Origin: Sedimentibacter acidaminivorans
Lineage (GTDB): Bacteria; Bacillota; Clostridia; Tissierellales; Sedimentibacteraceae
NCBI RefSeq assembly: GCF_017873955.1
Contig: NZ_JAGGKS010000001.1
Coordinates: 124,001 to 188,000, forward strand
Direction: 5' to 3'
DNA: 64,000 bases
Made by a program: the position numbers and the translations under genes. Shown here in pieces: positions 26,383 through 36,250 of this stretch (position 1 is its first letter; every line of letters starts with the position of its first letter). The notes beneath the pieces were generated by a model that saw only the letters and a program-made list of their open reading frames with translations, made no database searches and was not told the DNA's origin.

Positions 26383-28158
26383 CTACATTAAACCCGCCAT
26401 TTTTAGCAGATATTTTGCATTTGTAGATTCGCATTTTCCACTTTTAATTTTATAATCAAAATATAATTTGTCATCTTCATAATATTCAGAAAAATGATAG
26501 TTTACAACATCTATTGTTTTGCTATTTTCCAAATCACACAATTCAAAATCATGAGTAGAAACTATTGTATTAATCCATGGTTTAGATAATTTTTTAATAA
26601 TTTCTGTTGCACCTGTAATCCTGTCCGCAGAATTTGTGCCTTTAAATATTTCATCAATCAAACAAATCATAGGAGCTTTATTATCACTATATGTAACCAT
26701 TTGTTTAATTCTTAAGATTTCTGCATAGAAGGTTGAAGTACCTTTACTTATATCATCTTGAACTCTCATTGAAGTAAAAATTTTCATACAAGAAGTTTTG
26801 AAATATTTGCCACAAACAGGGCCTCCTGCATAAGCTAATATAAGATTCACTCCTATGCTTCTTAAAAAGGTGGTTTTACCTGACATATTCGAACCAGTAA
26901 CAATACAGGTTTTGCCATATAATTCTAAACTATTTGATACCGCAGCATCTTCTCTTATCAATGGATGCACAATGTCTTCAGCCTTAAATCCTTTTGTATT
27001 GTCTTCATCTATAACAGGAAAATAATAATTTTCTTTAACATTACATATTACAGAAAGACTTATCAACGCTTCAAATTCGCCTACTGACTTTAACCAATTT
27101 TCTATTTCGCCCCCGAATTCTGCATTCCATTTATTGAACAGTCTAACACATTGAAAATCCCACATAAATAACAATGCCAAAATTATACTAAAAATCTGAT
27201 TATACCTCATCTTTGCGCATTCAGCTATTATTTCCAATTCCGAGATACTTTTTGATGCACCGCCTTTTGAAGTAATTATTTTTTGCAGATTAATTAAATA
27301 CTCACTACTAAATTGTTCTTTTTCAATAGAAATAAAAATTTTATTTAGATACTTGATATCTTTCTGTAAATAAAATATTTTGCTTAAAATAATTGTATTT
27401 TTTCTGTAATATAGAAATGACATTATCAATTGAAAAAAGGCTAAAGTAGTAGGCAATATGATATTAACCATGTTAAACAGAGATAAAATTAATAAACCTG
27501 ACACTATGATAGGCATAACACAAACTAGATAATTAAAGTACTTATTATTATTGTACTTTATTAAATCACCAAAATTATTATTTTTTTTCTTTTCATCGTC
27601 AGTTATTAAATTACTCAAAGTTTGAAATTTCAAAGAAAAATCTTTCTTTTCATTAAGTTCTTTAACAGCTTCTTGTCTTTTTAATATAGTATCTCTACTC
27701 GGGATACAGTTAGTTAAATATTCATTTAGAATTCTTTTACCATATTGAGTATTTGCAGTACATATGTATTGATATAGCGATGATCTACCAAGTATATCCA
27801 GGTCCTTTTCAAGATGAGAATCATCCCTAACAAACTCTGCTCCAGTTTCTTTAAAATTTTGCCAATCGCTATTAAATCTATCTATATATTTCTTTATAAC
27901 ATCTTTATAGCTACTGATATATTTCTTTTCTTCGTTAATTGAATTATGAACATTTAACAGATATATAAATGCTATCAATAACAAAATTCCTGCTAAATAC
28001 ATAATATTTTTGGCTTCATAACAAGCATAAACCAACGATAAAATTATACACACAAATACAATTATTCTCAGAATGCTAATTTTGTTATATTTTTGTTCCA
28101 AGTTATTTTCTTGATTTGAAAGTTCTTTTAATTTTTCATTTAATTCATTTATTTTCAT
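26383..28158 (-). CDS. MutS-related DNA-binding ATPase (MutS domain V protein)
   Basis: About 591 residues from the ATG at 28158, which follows AGAGG; longer in-frame extensions have no RBS. N-terminal coiled region, two pairs of membrane helices (about 50-95 and 210-260), then the MutS core and ATPase: TGSNMSGKTTFLRSIG (Walker A), TSMRVQDDISKGTSTFYAE and LIDEIFKGTNSADR (Walker B). It lacks the mismatch-recognition domain and Smr nuclease. Members of this membrane-linked group are widespread in Firmicutes but not well characterised. Confidence 0.85.
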   Translation of the reverse strand: MKINELNEKLKELSNQENNLEQKYNKISILRIIVFVCIILSLVYACYEAKNIMYLAGILLLIAFIYLLNVHNSINEEKKYISSYKDVIKKYIDRFNSDWQNFKETGAEFVRDDSHLEKDLDILGRSSLYQYICTANTQYGKRILNEYLTNCIPSRDTILKRQEAVKELNEKKDFSLKFQTLSNLITDDEKKKNNNFGDLIKYNNNKYFNYLVCVMPIIVSGLLILSLFNMVNIILPTTLAFFQLIMSFLYYRKNTIILSKIFYLQKDIKYLNKIFISIEKEQFSSEYLINLQKIITSKGGASKSISELEIIAECAKMRYNQIFSIILALLFMWDFQCVRLFNKWNAEFGGEIENWLKSVGEFEALISLSVICNVKENYYFPVIDEDNTKGFKAEDIVHPLIREDAAVSNSLELYGKTCIVTGSNMSGKTTFLRSIGVNLILAYAGGPVCGKYFKTSCMKIFTSMRVQDDISKGTSTFYAEILRIKQMVTYSDNKAPMICLIDEIFKGTNSADRITGATEIIKKLSKPWINTIVSTHDFELCDLENSKTIDVVNYHFSEYYEDDKLYFDYKIKSGKCESTNAKYLLKMAGLM

Positions 28159-28451
28159 TAAAAACCTCTGCTTAAAATTTAAGGAGTAAATATTATTGTA
28201 TGAAATTACAATATTTAGAAGCAACCCTATTATCATTATGCACCTTAACAATAAAAACATCAAATTAATAAACCTTAATAATTTAATGAAGAATTGATTA
28301 AGTTTATAGAAAAGTAAGTATTTTATACTGGTATCATTACAATAAAATAACGAGCCGATAACCACATAATGCAATCTCTAGGTTATCGACTCATAAAATT
28401 GTGTTAATTTTTTCACTTACTTGATTCTCAGTAGGTGCAATAGCTACTTTA

Positions 28452-30455
28452 CTAAATCTTAAACTTTGTAATAATTGCTTGCAATCTTTCGGCTAGGCTT
28501 GCTAATCCTTCGCTTGCTCCAGCTATTTCTTCTGATGATGCGGCCTGCTCTTCAATTGATGCGGTTGCTTCTTGTGTAGCAGCAGAATTTTCTTCTGCAA
28601 TAGCCGACAGATTTTCCACTGAAGAAAGTATCTGACTTCTCATACCTTCCATCTCTTTTCCAGAAATATTTAATTGTTTTACAATTTCTTCGGTTTCTTT
28701 CATTGCTTCTTCAATTAATTTATATTTATCCTTGCTGTTAACTACACTTTTTGTCTGTTCATCGGCAATTGACAAAACGCTCTCTATTGTTTTCACAGCA
28801 TTATGAGTATTAACTTGTAACTCATTCACAACTGCATCAATTTCTTTAGTTGATAATGCTGATTGCTGAGCCAAATTTTTAATTTCTTCTGCCACTACTG
28901 CAAAGCCCTTCCCTGCATTGCCTGCCCTTGCGGCTTCAATTGCAGCATTTAATGCTAACAGATTAGTCTGTTGAGCAATGGTAGAAATTACATTGCTAGC
29001 TTGCCCTATTTTGCTAGAACTATCATTTGTTTTAGCTATAACGTCCTTTATTTCATTCGTCGTTCTATTACTTTCTACAGTGATTTTATATAAATTCTCA
29101 ATTTCAGCCAATCCTTCTGTTACTACTTCATTCACTTTATTAGCTCCAGCGTTTAGGTGTATCATATTATTATGATCTTTCTCCATAATTTGTCCTAATT
29201 CATATGATTTTGATACACATTCCTCAGTGTTTTGTGCTTGGTCTTCTGCACCTTTTGCTATTTGCTCTACAGTTTGAGATATTTGTTCTGCAGCAGAAGC
29301 AGATTGCTGAGAAGCGGCATTCAATTCCTCCGATGCTGCTACTACCTGTTCTGAATTATTGCTAATGTCATTAATAATCCCTCTAAGACTATCACTTATA
29401 CTTTGCATTGCTTTTGCCAGGTCTCCAATTTCGTCCTTTTTCTTTAGATATTTTTTAGGGATGTCTTCTGTAATATCTAGATTTGAAATTCTCCGAGAAA
29501 TTTGTACCGCTTTAATAATGGGATTTGTTATTGAGTGGCCTACAATAAAAGTAATTATAATACTAATAACTAAAACAAAAATCAAAATTCTTAGAATTTC
29601 ATTTTCCAAAGTTGAAATTGCAGATAAAACTTCCTCTTTATTAGCAGTAATAACAAAATTCCAATTAGTGCCTTTGATAGGTGTATATCCTGCATATAAT
29701 TCATTTCCTTCAAAGAAATAAGTGCTTAATCCAGTTCTTTCAGCTATGACTTTTTCAAATAATGTTGCCAGTGACTTTAAACTTTCATTAGTTTTTACAC
29801 CTGCTATTGGATTAAACTGATTTAATACTTTTTCTCTGTCAGGATGTGCAACTATAGTTCCTTTATTGTTAATTATATATCCATACCCACTTTCACCAAA
29901 CCCTGTGTCTTCTGTAATAATGCTAAGTACATCTCCATCTCTTCTGCCAATTAATGCTCCTACCACTTTACCGTCTCTTTCAATAGGTACAGCATACATT
30001 ATAACTATATTATTTGTAACACGGCTTACTATTAAATCAGATACATTTTTTTCTCCATTTAGAGCTTTATTTACATACTCTCTATCTCCTAATTGACTTA
30101 TACTTCCATCCGAATAATGAGCAGTCCCATCTGGTTGAACCACTGCCATATCCAATAAATTAGTGTTTTCTACTTGTTTTTGTAATATGGGCTGCTGAAT
30201 ATCCCAGTTCATACTGTCCATATTATGACTCAACGAAATCATTTCAAGAGTTTTCATTTGAGTATCGATTCTACTTTCTGTTAACTTAGATGCATCTACA
30301 GTCAACGAAGCAAGCATTTTTTCTGCTTCACTGATAACAACTTTACTTGATGTTTGTATTGAAATATATCCCAATGTTAAACATGATATTAAAGTTAAAA
30401 TTGTAAAACAAATAATAAGTTTCCCCTTTATGCCATTAATTCTTACTCTTTTCAT
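28452..30455 (-). CDS. Methyl-accepting chemotaxis protein under a c-di-GMP riboswitch
   Basis: 667 residues: membrane helix (about 10-32), dCache extracellular sensor (about 37-280), second helix, HAMP ([16 protein letters not shown] ...), then the coiled signalling domain with [29 protein letters not shown]. The 5' leader carries a c-di-GMP-I aptamer and a terminator, so receptor synthesis is probably coupled to the motile/sessile switch. Ligand unknown. Confidence 0.93.
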   Translation of the reverse strand: MKRVRINGIKGKLIICFTILTLISCLTLGYISIQTSSKVVISEAEKMLASLTVDASKLTESRIDTQMKTLEMISLSHNMDSMNWDIQQPILQKQVENTNLLDMAVVQPDGTAHYSDGSISQLGDREYVNKALNGEKNVSDLIVSRVTNNIVIMYAVPIERDGKVVGALIGRRDGDVLSIITEDTGFGESGYGYIINNKGTIVAHPDREKVLNQFNPIAGVKTNESLKSLATLFEKVIAERTGLSTYFFEGNELYAGYTPIKGTNWNFVITANKEEVLSAISTLENEILRILIFVLVISIIITFIVGHSITNPIIKAVQISRRISNLDITEDIPKKYLKKKDEIGDLAKAMQSISDSLRGIINDISNNSEQVVAASEELNAASQQSASAAEQISQTVEQIAKGAEDQAQNTEECVSKSYELGQIMEKDHNNMIHLNAGANKVNEVVTEGLAEIENLYKITVESNRTTNEIKDVIAKTNDSSSKIGQASNVISTIAQQTNLLALNAAIEAARAGNAGKGFAVVAEEIKNLAQQSALSTKEIDAVVNELQVNTHNAVKTIESVLSIADEQTKSVVNSKDKYKLIEEAMKETEEIVKQLNISGKEMEGMRSQILSSVENLSAIAEENSAATQEATASIEEQAASSEEIAGASEGLASLAERLQAIITKFKI

Positions 30456-30559
30456 TATGTCCTCCGACTATTTAGTGGTTGTTTCAATTAGATACTCTTC
30501 TAAAGAATTTTTTTAATAAAAATAACAAGTATGTATTCCCCCCCTTATTTAAGTATAGA

Positions 30560-30587
30560 AAAAAATAGACAACAAAATGTTGCCTAC
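30560..30587 (-). terminator. Terminator of the chemoreceptor c-di-GMP riboswitch
   Basis: GGCAACA-TTT-TGTTGTC followed by TATTTTTTT on the minus strand. Its 5' arm GGCAAC is complementary to GTTGCC at the 3' end of the aptamer, which gives an alternative fold. Confidence 0.75.
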
Positions 30588-30603
30588 AAAAAAATTATTC
30601 TTT

Positions 30604-30686
30604 ATTGGCAACCTGACTATCATAGTAAATTGTTACTTTAGACTCACGGCTTTGCGTCTTCACTTTTCAATGAATTTGCTATTTAC
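30604..30686 (-). promoter_or_regulatory. c-di-GMP-I (GEMM-I) riboswitch upstream of the chemoreceptor
   Basis: Minus-strand sequence has the conserved AGCAAA..., a GAAA tetraloop (TTGAAAAG context), GACGCAAAGCC in the P2/P3 junction, and GTCAGGTTGCC as the second-loop receptor and P1 closing side. This matches the GEMM-I consensus. A terminator follows at 30560-30587, suggesting transcriptional control. Confidence 0.88.
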
Positions 30687-31015
30687 AATTTTAATTAATA
30701 TTTAATTGAAATTCATCATAATTATATATATATTAGCAATAAATGTCAAATCCAGATTTGTCCAAGGTGATTACAAAGTCATAATTATTGATAATACATG
30801 TAAAAACATGTTAAAAATAAGCCGGAATACTATGTACGTAATTGTCTTAAACAAAACTTCTTATGTTTTTTGGTTATACATTTAGGTAGCTATTTTTTTG
30901 ATATTTTGATATAATTTTAAATACTAGAAGTGCTGTACTTATTTCAAAACTTAACTAACAATGGAATTAAAGAAAGGCATCATAAACAAATAGTATAGAT
31001 TGGAGTATATAATAT

Positions 31016-31351
31016 ATGAAAGGTGAAAATTTACCTGTTGGATTATTTAATGGAACAGTTGCTACTACAAACGGACTATATAGTATAAACGATATAGATA
31101 TTGATATGGCAAAAAGATATATAGAACAATATGGTTTCATATCAGCAATCGGTCATGTAGCTACAGCTGAAATTATGTCAGAATTATTAAAAATTAACAT
31201 TCCAATGAATAGAATTCAATTTCATCAAGAAATAGGACAAGTTGCCATCGTTTTTAAATTGAACGAGAGACCTCCAGAAGGAGAAATATTAAATCGTCAG
31301 GAAATAGAACGTATAGGATATAGTTTTAAAATAATGGAAAGATTAGAATGA
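31016..31351 (+). CDS. DUF1874 protein, AcrIII-1/Crn2-type cyclic tetra-adenylate ring nuclease homologue
   Basis: 111 residues. DUF1874 members studied (viral AcrIII-1, bacterial Crn2) are dimeric enzymes that cleave cA4, the second messenger of type III CRISPR. The family core is plain: FISAIGHVATAEIMSELL, PMNRIQF, and NERPPEGEIL. The positions I recall as catalytic or binding in the viral protein, H47, R66, R85 and E88, are all occupied at exactly these numbers here. GGAG lies 10 nt before the ATG, and a good terminator follows. No CRISPR or other phage genes are in the window, so it may be a chromosomal Crn2 or a leftover of a mobile element. Confidence 0.8.
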   Translation: MKGENLPVGLFNGTVATTNGLYSINDIDIDMAKRYIEQYGFISAIGHVATAEIMSELLKINIPMNRIQFHQEIGQVAIVFKLNERPPEGEILNRQEIERIGYSFKIMERLE

Positions 31352-31373
31352 TAACGAAAATGTATGTAACTGC

Positions 31374-31415
31374 AACAGCCAAGATTATTTATTTAATCTT
31401 GGCTGTTCTCCTCTC
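31374..31415 (+). terminator. Intrinsic terminator of the DUF1874 gene
   Basis: AACAGCCAAGATTA and TAATCTTGGCTGTT form a 14-bp perfect stem with a 6-nt loop, 22 bp after the stop. Confidence 0.85.
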
Positions 31416-31437
31416 TTTGCACCATGGATGTTTACAA

Positions 31438-31497
31438 AATAAGTTAAGTACCCGTTACTGTTTCCTTACGAAATAAGTTAAGTACCTGGTACTGTTG
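31438..31497 (+). repeat. AAGTTAAGTACCTGG repeat, locus 1 (two units)
   Basis: A degenerate unit (AAGTTAAGTACCCGTTACTG) and a good unit (AATAAGTTAAGTACCTGG) in tandem. The right edge is 2 bp from the phzF stop codon. Confidence 0.85.
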
Positions 31498-31499
31498 CC

Positions 31500-32381
31500 T
31501 TACAAATAATAATCGCCAACTATTCTAATTGTCGCTCTACCACCAAATAAAACACAGTTATTTTGGAATAATAGTTTTACTTCATTATATATTCTGTCAA
31601 TTCCGCCTTGTTCAATTGATATGCTATCCCCATTCCACATATTATTTTTTAGCAAATAGTATCCAAAAGCACTGTTTCCAGAACCTGTTGCTGGATCTTC
31701 TAAATATCCAAACTTAGGTGCAAATACCCTTGTGTGCATGTAGTACCCATTATTGTCAGTTTCAGATGAATAGATAAGAACAATGTCAATTTCATTATCT
31801 TGGCAAAATTTTTTAAGTTCCTTCTCATTTGGGAAAATATTAACTTCATCTTTCAAAGTTCTAATTGGAACTATCAAAGTTGACAACCCTGCATTTATTA
31901 AATCAATCGGCTTTTCAATATTAATGCTGCTTACCGAAATTCCTAATTGATCTGCTATAATTTCACTAGTCAACTTTGTTCCTTTATAAACCGGCTTAGG
32001 GGCAGTAATATAAACTGCATTATCCTTTTCTATTTCATTAAAAACACATAAGTTTCCTTTCTTGTTTGTTTCAATAATTATTTCTTTTTTCGATTTTAGC
32101 TGAGCATTGGAATTTATAAGTTCATACATGCAAGCAATTGTTCCATGACCACAAAAATCAACTTCACACTCCGATGAATAATACGTCAATTTAAAATCCG
32201 CTGTATCACTTTTACCACAATACACCATTTCCGAAACAAAACCCTTATGCTGTTTAGCAATATAGAGCATTTCTCCTTCTGTCAGTGTTTCATTATCTTC
32301 AAAAAAAACACAAGCAGCAGGATTACCCATTGATTTTTCCGAAGTAAATGCATCAATCTTTTTATAACTATACCGTTTCAT
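31500..32381 (-). CDS. PhzF family isomerase/epimerase
   Basis: PhzF-like fold of about 293 residues from the ATG at 32381 (GGAG 8-9 nt upstream). Family features: YKKIDAFTSEKSMGNPAACVF at the start (written in parts: DAFTSEKSMGNPAACV), VDFCGHGTIACMYEL with the active-site region, and FGYLEDPATGSGNSAFGYYL. Substrates of the many PhzF paralogues are mostly unknown. A ten-codon upstream extension beginning MGR derives from sequence shared with the 5' end of the RAYT gene and is probably not translated as part of this protein. Confidence 0.88.
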   Translation of the reverse strand: MKRYSYKKIDAFTSEKSMGNPAACVFFEDNETLTEGEMLYIAKQHKGFVSEMVYCGKSDTADFKLTYYSSECEVDFCGHGTIACMYELINSNAQLKSKKEIIIETNKKGNLCVFNEIEKDNAVYITAPKPVYKGTKLTSEIIADQLGISVSSINIEKPIDLINAGLSTLIVPIRTLKDEVNIFPNEKELKKFCQDNEIDIVLIYSSETDNNGYYMHTRVFAPKFGYLEDPATGSGNSAFGYYLLKNNMWNGDSISIEQGGIDRIYNEVKLLFQNNCVLFGGRATIRIVGDYYL

Positions 32382-32481
32382 ATAGCTGGCTCCACTTATA
32401 CCTCTTCCCATTTAAATGTCCTCCAATAGAATGATTTTATTCCTTTATTTTACATTATATATGCTTTTTTTCATAAAGCAA

Positions 32482-32522
32482 CAAAAAAGAGAATCTACAT
32501 AAGAAGTAGTTCTCTCTCTTCA
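32482..32522 (-). terminator. Intrinsic terminator after the PIN gene
   Basis: AGAGAA..CTAC and GTAG..TTCTCT arms followed by TTTTTTG on the minus strand. It is the counterpart of the hairpin at 60298-60330. Confidence 0.6.
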
Positions 32523-32543
32523 AAAAATTCTATTAAATTCACT

Positions 32544-32573
32544 AATAAGTTAATAAGTTAAGTACCTGGTTCG
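32544..32573 (+). repeat. AAGTTAAGTACCTGG repeat, locus 2
   Basis: TAATAAGTTAAGTACCTGG then TTCG. It overlaps the end of the PIN gene and supplies its last codons (YEPGT) and stop. Confidence 0.85.
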
Positions 32574-33133
32574 TAATAAGTTGCAAATTTAGCAGTTGCT
32601 TTCACATCTGACCACCTTATATTTTTTGTAGATTTTAAACTGATTTCTTTTAATGTATCATAAACATTATATACTATTATTTTTCGTCTATGGTTACTTA
32701 ATTTTCCAGTAACAAATAACTCAGCTTCTCTGTCATCTGACATAAAAATATTAATATTCATATACCAAGCCATTAAAGTCGATCGGATTTCTCCAAGACT
32801 TTCTTTGTCATGTCTATATTCGTAAATATTTCTATCAAATTCTTTAAAGTTAAAATCTTTGTATGCGCGTTTAAATTTATCTTCATAGTCATTTATATTA
32901 TTTTCATCAATAAAATTCGAATAATTATATATTTTAATTTCGTTTTTTTCTACTAATTCTATTGCTGTTCTATTATCCATTAATTCTTCAGTATATACAT
33001 AACTATGCATTACAGGACTCACATTCATTTCATCCATAATTCGTAAAAACAATTCCCCTGATGGACACTTTTCTGTAAACTTTTTAAAATAATCAGTATC
33101 GATAACAACTTCTCTTTTGATTTCTTCCATCAT
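32558..33133 (-). CDS. PIN-domain-like protein, third gene of an XRE-ImmA-PIN cassette
   Basis: 191 residues. Acidic positions fit a PIN-type ribonuclease: VVIDTDYF near the start (D at about 12) and FMSDDREAELFV late in the domain, where PIN proteins carry their second Asp pair. It overlaps the ImmA/IrrE gene by 4 bp (ATGA). The last five residues, EPGT plus the preceding Tyr, and the stop are encoded by the inserted AAGTTAAGTACCTGG repeat, so the native C-terminus has been replaced. Role as toxin is inference from the cassette. Confidence 0.6.
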   Translation of the reverse strand: MMEEIKREVVIDTDYFKKFTEKCPSGELFLRIMDEMNVSPVMHSYVYTEELMDNRTAIELVEKNEIKIYNYSNFIDENNINDYEDKFKRAYKDFNFKEFDRNIYEYRHDKESLGEIRSTLMAWYMNINIFMSDDREAELFVTGKLSNHRRKIIVYNVYDTLKEISLKSTKNIRWSDVKATAKFATYYEPGT

Positions 33134-33936
33134 ATACCTCGTCCGAAAACGACATCATCACTAGAAGATTCTTCAACTTGTTTAATATCAAATTCTTTTC
33201 TAATATTATTAATTTTTGTTTCATTAAAAACTCTCTTTTTTTCTGCTTTAATTAGATATTCGTTTAAGTTGTCCATACTGCAAAGTTTATTGACTATTCC
33301 AAGACGAGTATATTGTTCTGCTTTTATTATTTCTTTTAAGAGTTCACTATCCTTAAATATTAAAATATCATCATTATACTTATCACTAAGTCTATTTAAT
33401 TCATTAAATCTTAACACCACTGATTTATATGGAACAAAAAAATAGTTCATCAGATAAGCAATAAGTTTAATCATCTCTACATTTTTCATTTTAGGTCCAG
33501 AATAATTCATTAGCTTTAATTTAATTTCTATTGCTTCTTCAAATAATTTCTTTGGCATTAATAATTCTGCTGCAAATTTATTAACAGCTTCTTCATCATC
33601 AAAATATTCCTGAGGAAATTTAGCCTGTAGTCTTTCATCAACTTTCCAAATGTGACCTAATTCATGTGCTGCGCTAAATGCCTGTCGTTCTCTAGTATTA
33701 TTTGTGTTAATAAATACGAATTGCTCCATTCTACCATTAACAGGTTTTTCTATATGACATCCATCACAACCATCATTTTCTTCACCATCTAAAGGATAGT
33801 ATAAAACAGTACATTCAGATGCTTGCAAAATAGAAAATACATCATCACGTATTATTTCATTTTTAATATTATTTTCAGTTTTTATTACCTGTACTATTTC
33901 CTCAATGCCTTTTATTAGAATCTCATTTAAAGCCAT
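33130..33936 (-). CDS. ImmA/IrrE family metallopeptidase
   Basis: 268 residues with the zinc motif in AAHELGHIWKVDE (HExxH) and a downstream KFAAELLMPKKLFEEA helix typical of the ImmA/IrrE (COG2856) group, which cut XRE-type repressors in known cases. A second part (170-268) is helical. RBS AGGT. Placed between an XRE regulator and a PIN-like gene, so its probable substrate is the 111-residue XRE protein upstream. Confidence 0.85.
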   Translation of the reverse strand: MALNEILIKGIEEIVQVIKTENNIKNEIIRDDVFSILQASECTVLYYPLDGEENDGCDGCHIEKPVNGRMEQFVFINTNNTRERQAFSAAHELGHIWKVDERLQAKFPQEYFDDEEAVNKFAAELLMPKKLFEEAIEIKLKLMNYSGPKMKNVEMIKLIAYLMNYFFVPYKSVVLRFNELNRLSDKYNDDILIFKDSELLKEIIKAEQYTRLGIVNKLCSMDNLNEYLIKAEKKRVFNETKINNIRKEFDIKQVEESSSDDVVFGRGI

Positions 33937-33956
33937 AATTTACCTCACAAAATAAT

Positions 33957-33994
33957 AAAAATGCCTAAATTATACTAATGTATAATTTTAGGCA
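33957..33994 (-). terminator. Terminator between XRE and ImmA genes
   Basis: TGCCTAAAATTATAC-loop-GTATAATTTAGGCA followed by TTTTT on the minus strand, 10 bp after the XRE stop. It would lower expression of the ImmA-PIN genes relative to the regulator. Confidence 0.75.
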
Positions 33995-34004
33995 AACTAA
34001 TATA

Positions 34005-34340
34005 CTAATTTTCTAACGCTTCTTTCATATCACAATACATATCAAATATATCTAATATCTTATCTTTATTCTCGGGTCTTTTAAATTGTCCCATGCAATG
34101 CATGAATCCTACGCCTTTATAAACTTCATTTCCTTGGTCAGTAAATAAATAATCAGTAGATACATCAAAATATTTAGCAATGTCATTTACATCTTCTTTT
34201 GTTGCATAAAGTCTGGCATCACAGAGTTTTTGAGCTTCAAAAAAAGAGTATCCTAAAGCATTTGCAAACGTATCTTTTGTGATACTTTTTTGATTAAGTA
34301 ACAAGTTAATATTGTTACCTAAAACTCTTACGGTTTCCAT
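34005..34340 (-). CDS. XRE-family helix-turn-helix regulator
   Basis: 111 residues from the ATG at 34340, preceded by AAGGAGG; an upstream extension has no RBS. HTH at about residues 8-65 (NNINLLLNQKSITKDTFANA, then FDVSTDYLF). The rest is a short helical tail. Likely autorepressor and protease target in the XRE-ImmA-PIN cassette. Driven by the promoter at 34418-34446. Confidence 0.8.
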   Translation of the reverse strand: METVRVLGNNINLLLNQKSITKDTFANALGYSFFEAQKLCDARLYATKEDVNDIAKYFDVSTDYLFTDQGNEVYKGVGFMHCMGQFKRPENKDKILDIFDMYCDMKEALEN

Positions 34341-34417
34341 ATTAATTCCTCCTTGTGCGAGTAGCGCATAGCGTTGTACCGCACGATACATATCTTATCA
34401 ATACTTTCTTTTTTTAT

Positions 34418-34446
34418 ATTATACTTTTATTTTTGCCATTTGACAA
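34418..34446 (-). promoter_or_regulatory. Sigma-A promoter of the XRE-ImmA-PIN cassette
   Basis: TTGTCA, 17-nt spacer, TATAAT on the minus strand; start site near 34411, leader of about 70 nt. Confidence 0.75.
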
Positions 34447-34905
34447 GTAAAAATACATTATTCATATGATTTTTTTAACTTATTTATTATTTAAAAAAAT
34501 AATACACCTAATCAGAAAATCCTAATGCACTTAATCTTATAAAATATAAAAGTCAATCATTAAATTACTTTCTAATATATATTATATTCTCATTTCTGAG
34601 TTTAATTACTATTATATCTTCCGAATATTAATATCATCTTTAGTTTCCTTTATTATAAAAAAATATATCTCTAAATAATATTAACTAACTTAACTCCACC
34701 AATTTTATTCAAGTTATTATATTTATATAATACCCAAATGCTACTAATAATAATCAAGACATAAAATTATATTTAATATTATTCGACTTAAACTTCGCAC
34801 ATAAACAAAGCAATACTAACCTTGAAAATTCAATATTTAATCTATCCGTATTAGCTCCTATGACATATGGACCGCAACTAGCACTGTCTTTCAAAGCTTA
34901 AATAA
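34447..34905. other. AT-rich intergenic stretch
   Basis: Very AT-rich with no open frame, hairpin or repeat I can support, apart from the edge of repeat locus 3 at its right end. Confidence 0.5.
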
Positions 34906-34946
34906 ATTAATAAGTTAAGAATAAGTTAAGTACCTGGTATTGTTAA
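34906..34946 (+). repeat. AAGTTAAGTACCTGG repeat, locus 3
   Basis: AATAAGTTAAG, then ATAAGTTAAGTACCTGG TATTG. Ends 14 bp from the stop of the SEC-C gene. Confidence 0.85.
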
Positions 34947-34960
34947 TATCCGGATTCATT

Positions 34961-36250
34961 TTAGCTTAATTCAAGCTTCCCACAGCATTTCTTATATTTT
35001 TTTCCGCTACCACAAGGGCAAGGATCATTTCTTCCTATTTTTTTAATCTTTCCACCAGGAATACTCACAAGATTCGGTTTACTTCCACTACTAGCATCAC
35101 CCTCAGAAAACGGGCTCAAATTAGACATGTCCATTATTTCAAATATCTCTTTAGGTGTAAACCCATTGTTTTCCCAAATCCTTATATTATTAGCCATATC
35201 CATGATTAATTGTATCGTTTCATTTACTTGATTTCCATCCTTGAATGAAATGTCTCGTTCATTAAACAAACCAAATATCGCCCCTAGTGAAAAGTCTTGA
35301 TGGCAGCAATTATGTATATCCTCAACAAGACTTTCAGCTTCTTCTTTATCACCATTAAGGATATTATTAGTTACATACTTTAGTAAGTTCTTATACTCTT
35401 TATTAATTTCAATGTAATTATCGTCTATATAATTGAAAAGCTCTTCTTGATCTGGAATATAAAAAGGTTTACCCTTACGCTGCCTTAGCTGCTCATAAAA
35501 ATTATCGAATTCCATAATTAATTCATGAACGAAATAATCACTATGAATTTTAACAAAGTTATCATTAAAATCTCCTAAATATTTTTTTATATGGTAATTA
35601 ATAATCTCTTCATCAATAATTTCTTCATTTTGCATGTTGTAAATCTCTATAACCTTATTTTTATGTACCAACCCATACAGATGAGTGAGAGATATTATAT
35701 AGTCTATAACTTTATATATTGGTCCATCATATGTAAATATATTTTTATCTGTAAAAGTTTCCAGATCTTTATACATCTCTTCACATGGTAATATATATTC
35801 TTTAAGGCTATTTTTAAATGCTAATCGACTTAATTTTACACCCAAGGAACTTTTATAAATTGATTCACCTTCTAGCAAATCATCAAAACGAGGTAATATG
35901 ATACATGCATTGTTAAGTTTTGAAATCATTGATCTACTACTCGTTTTTGAATACAATATTTCCTGCGAATTATTTATATATTTGTCTATAACTTCTTCAT
36001 TAATACATTCCTCTTTAAAAGTTGCACGAATAGCATTAAATATATGTTCATTTAAATTTTTAAAATCTTTTAATTTTAACCCGTAAAGAACAATAATATA
36101 ATTATTTTTATCATTCATAAGAACAACAGCTTTTCTCCGATTCACTGTTATTAAATTAGCATGCCAAGAAAAAAGTAGTTCGTGCTCTACTTGTATTTCA
36201 GGCTTGATATTCAATTGTTCAAGTAATTTCTTTGTGCATTTTATCAGCAT
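34961..36250 (-). CDS. SEC-C motif protein with N-terminal DUF6933-like domain
   Basis: 429 residues, soluble. The N-terminus ([30 protein letters not shown]) resembles the DUF6933 domain. The C-terminus is a zinc-binding SEC-C motif, [20 protein letters not shown], as at the end of SecA but found on many unrelated proteins. The central 300 residues are helical and unrecognised. RBS AGAGGT. Location between a toxin-antitoxin-like cassette and other accessory genes hints at a stress or defence role, but nothing in the sequence proves it. Confidence 0.75.
   Translation of the reverse strand: MLIKCTKKLLEQLNIKPEIQVEHELLFSWHANLITVNRRKAVVLMNDKNNYIIVLYGLKLKDFKNLNEHIFNAIRATFKEECINEEVIDKYINNSQEILYSKTSSRSMISKLNNACIILPRFDDLLEGESIYKSSLGVKLSRLAFKNSLKEYILPCEEMYKDLETFTDKNIFTYDGPIYKVIDYIISLTHLYGLVHKNKVIEIYNMQNEEIIDEEIINYHIKKYLGDFNDNFVKIHSDYFVHELIMEFDNFYEQLRQRKGKPFYIPDQEELFNYIDDNYIEINKEYKNLLKYVTNNILNGDKEEAESLVEDIHNCCHQDFSLGAIFGLFNERDISFKDGNQVNETIQLIMDMANNIRIWENNGFTPKEIFEIMDMSNLSPFSEGDASSGSKPNLVSIPGGKIKKIGRNDPCPCGSGKKYKKCCGKLELS

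Larger units (their letters stand above)
32409..32573. repeat. 165-bp segment shared with the RAYT 5' region (60223-60396)
   Basis: From CTTCCCATTTAA (which encodes the first MGR codons of the RAYT) through GTCCTCC, TTTCATTCC/TTTTATTCC, TTTACATTATATATG, a terminator and the AAGTTAAGTACCTGGTTCG repeat, the two segments align end to end with few changes. It includes repeat locus 2 (32544-32573). It looks like what remains after loss of a second RAYT, or a non-autonomous derivative. Confidence 0.75.

Noticed and set aside
26207-26434. A 75-codon minus-strand frame with a 14-residue internal repeat
   Set aside because: It is just the tandem REP-like units at 26258-26375 read in frame, with no RBS, and it overlaps the MutS-like 3' end.
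31016-31351. Presence of a phage or integrated element around the DUF1874 gene
   Set aside because: No integrase, replication, capsid or attachment-site features are visible within several kb on either side.
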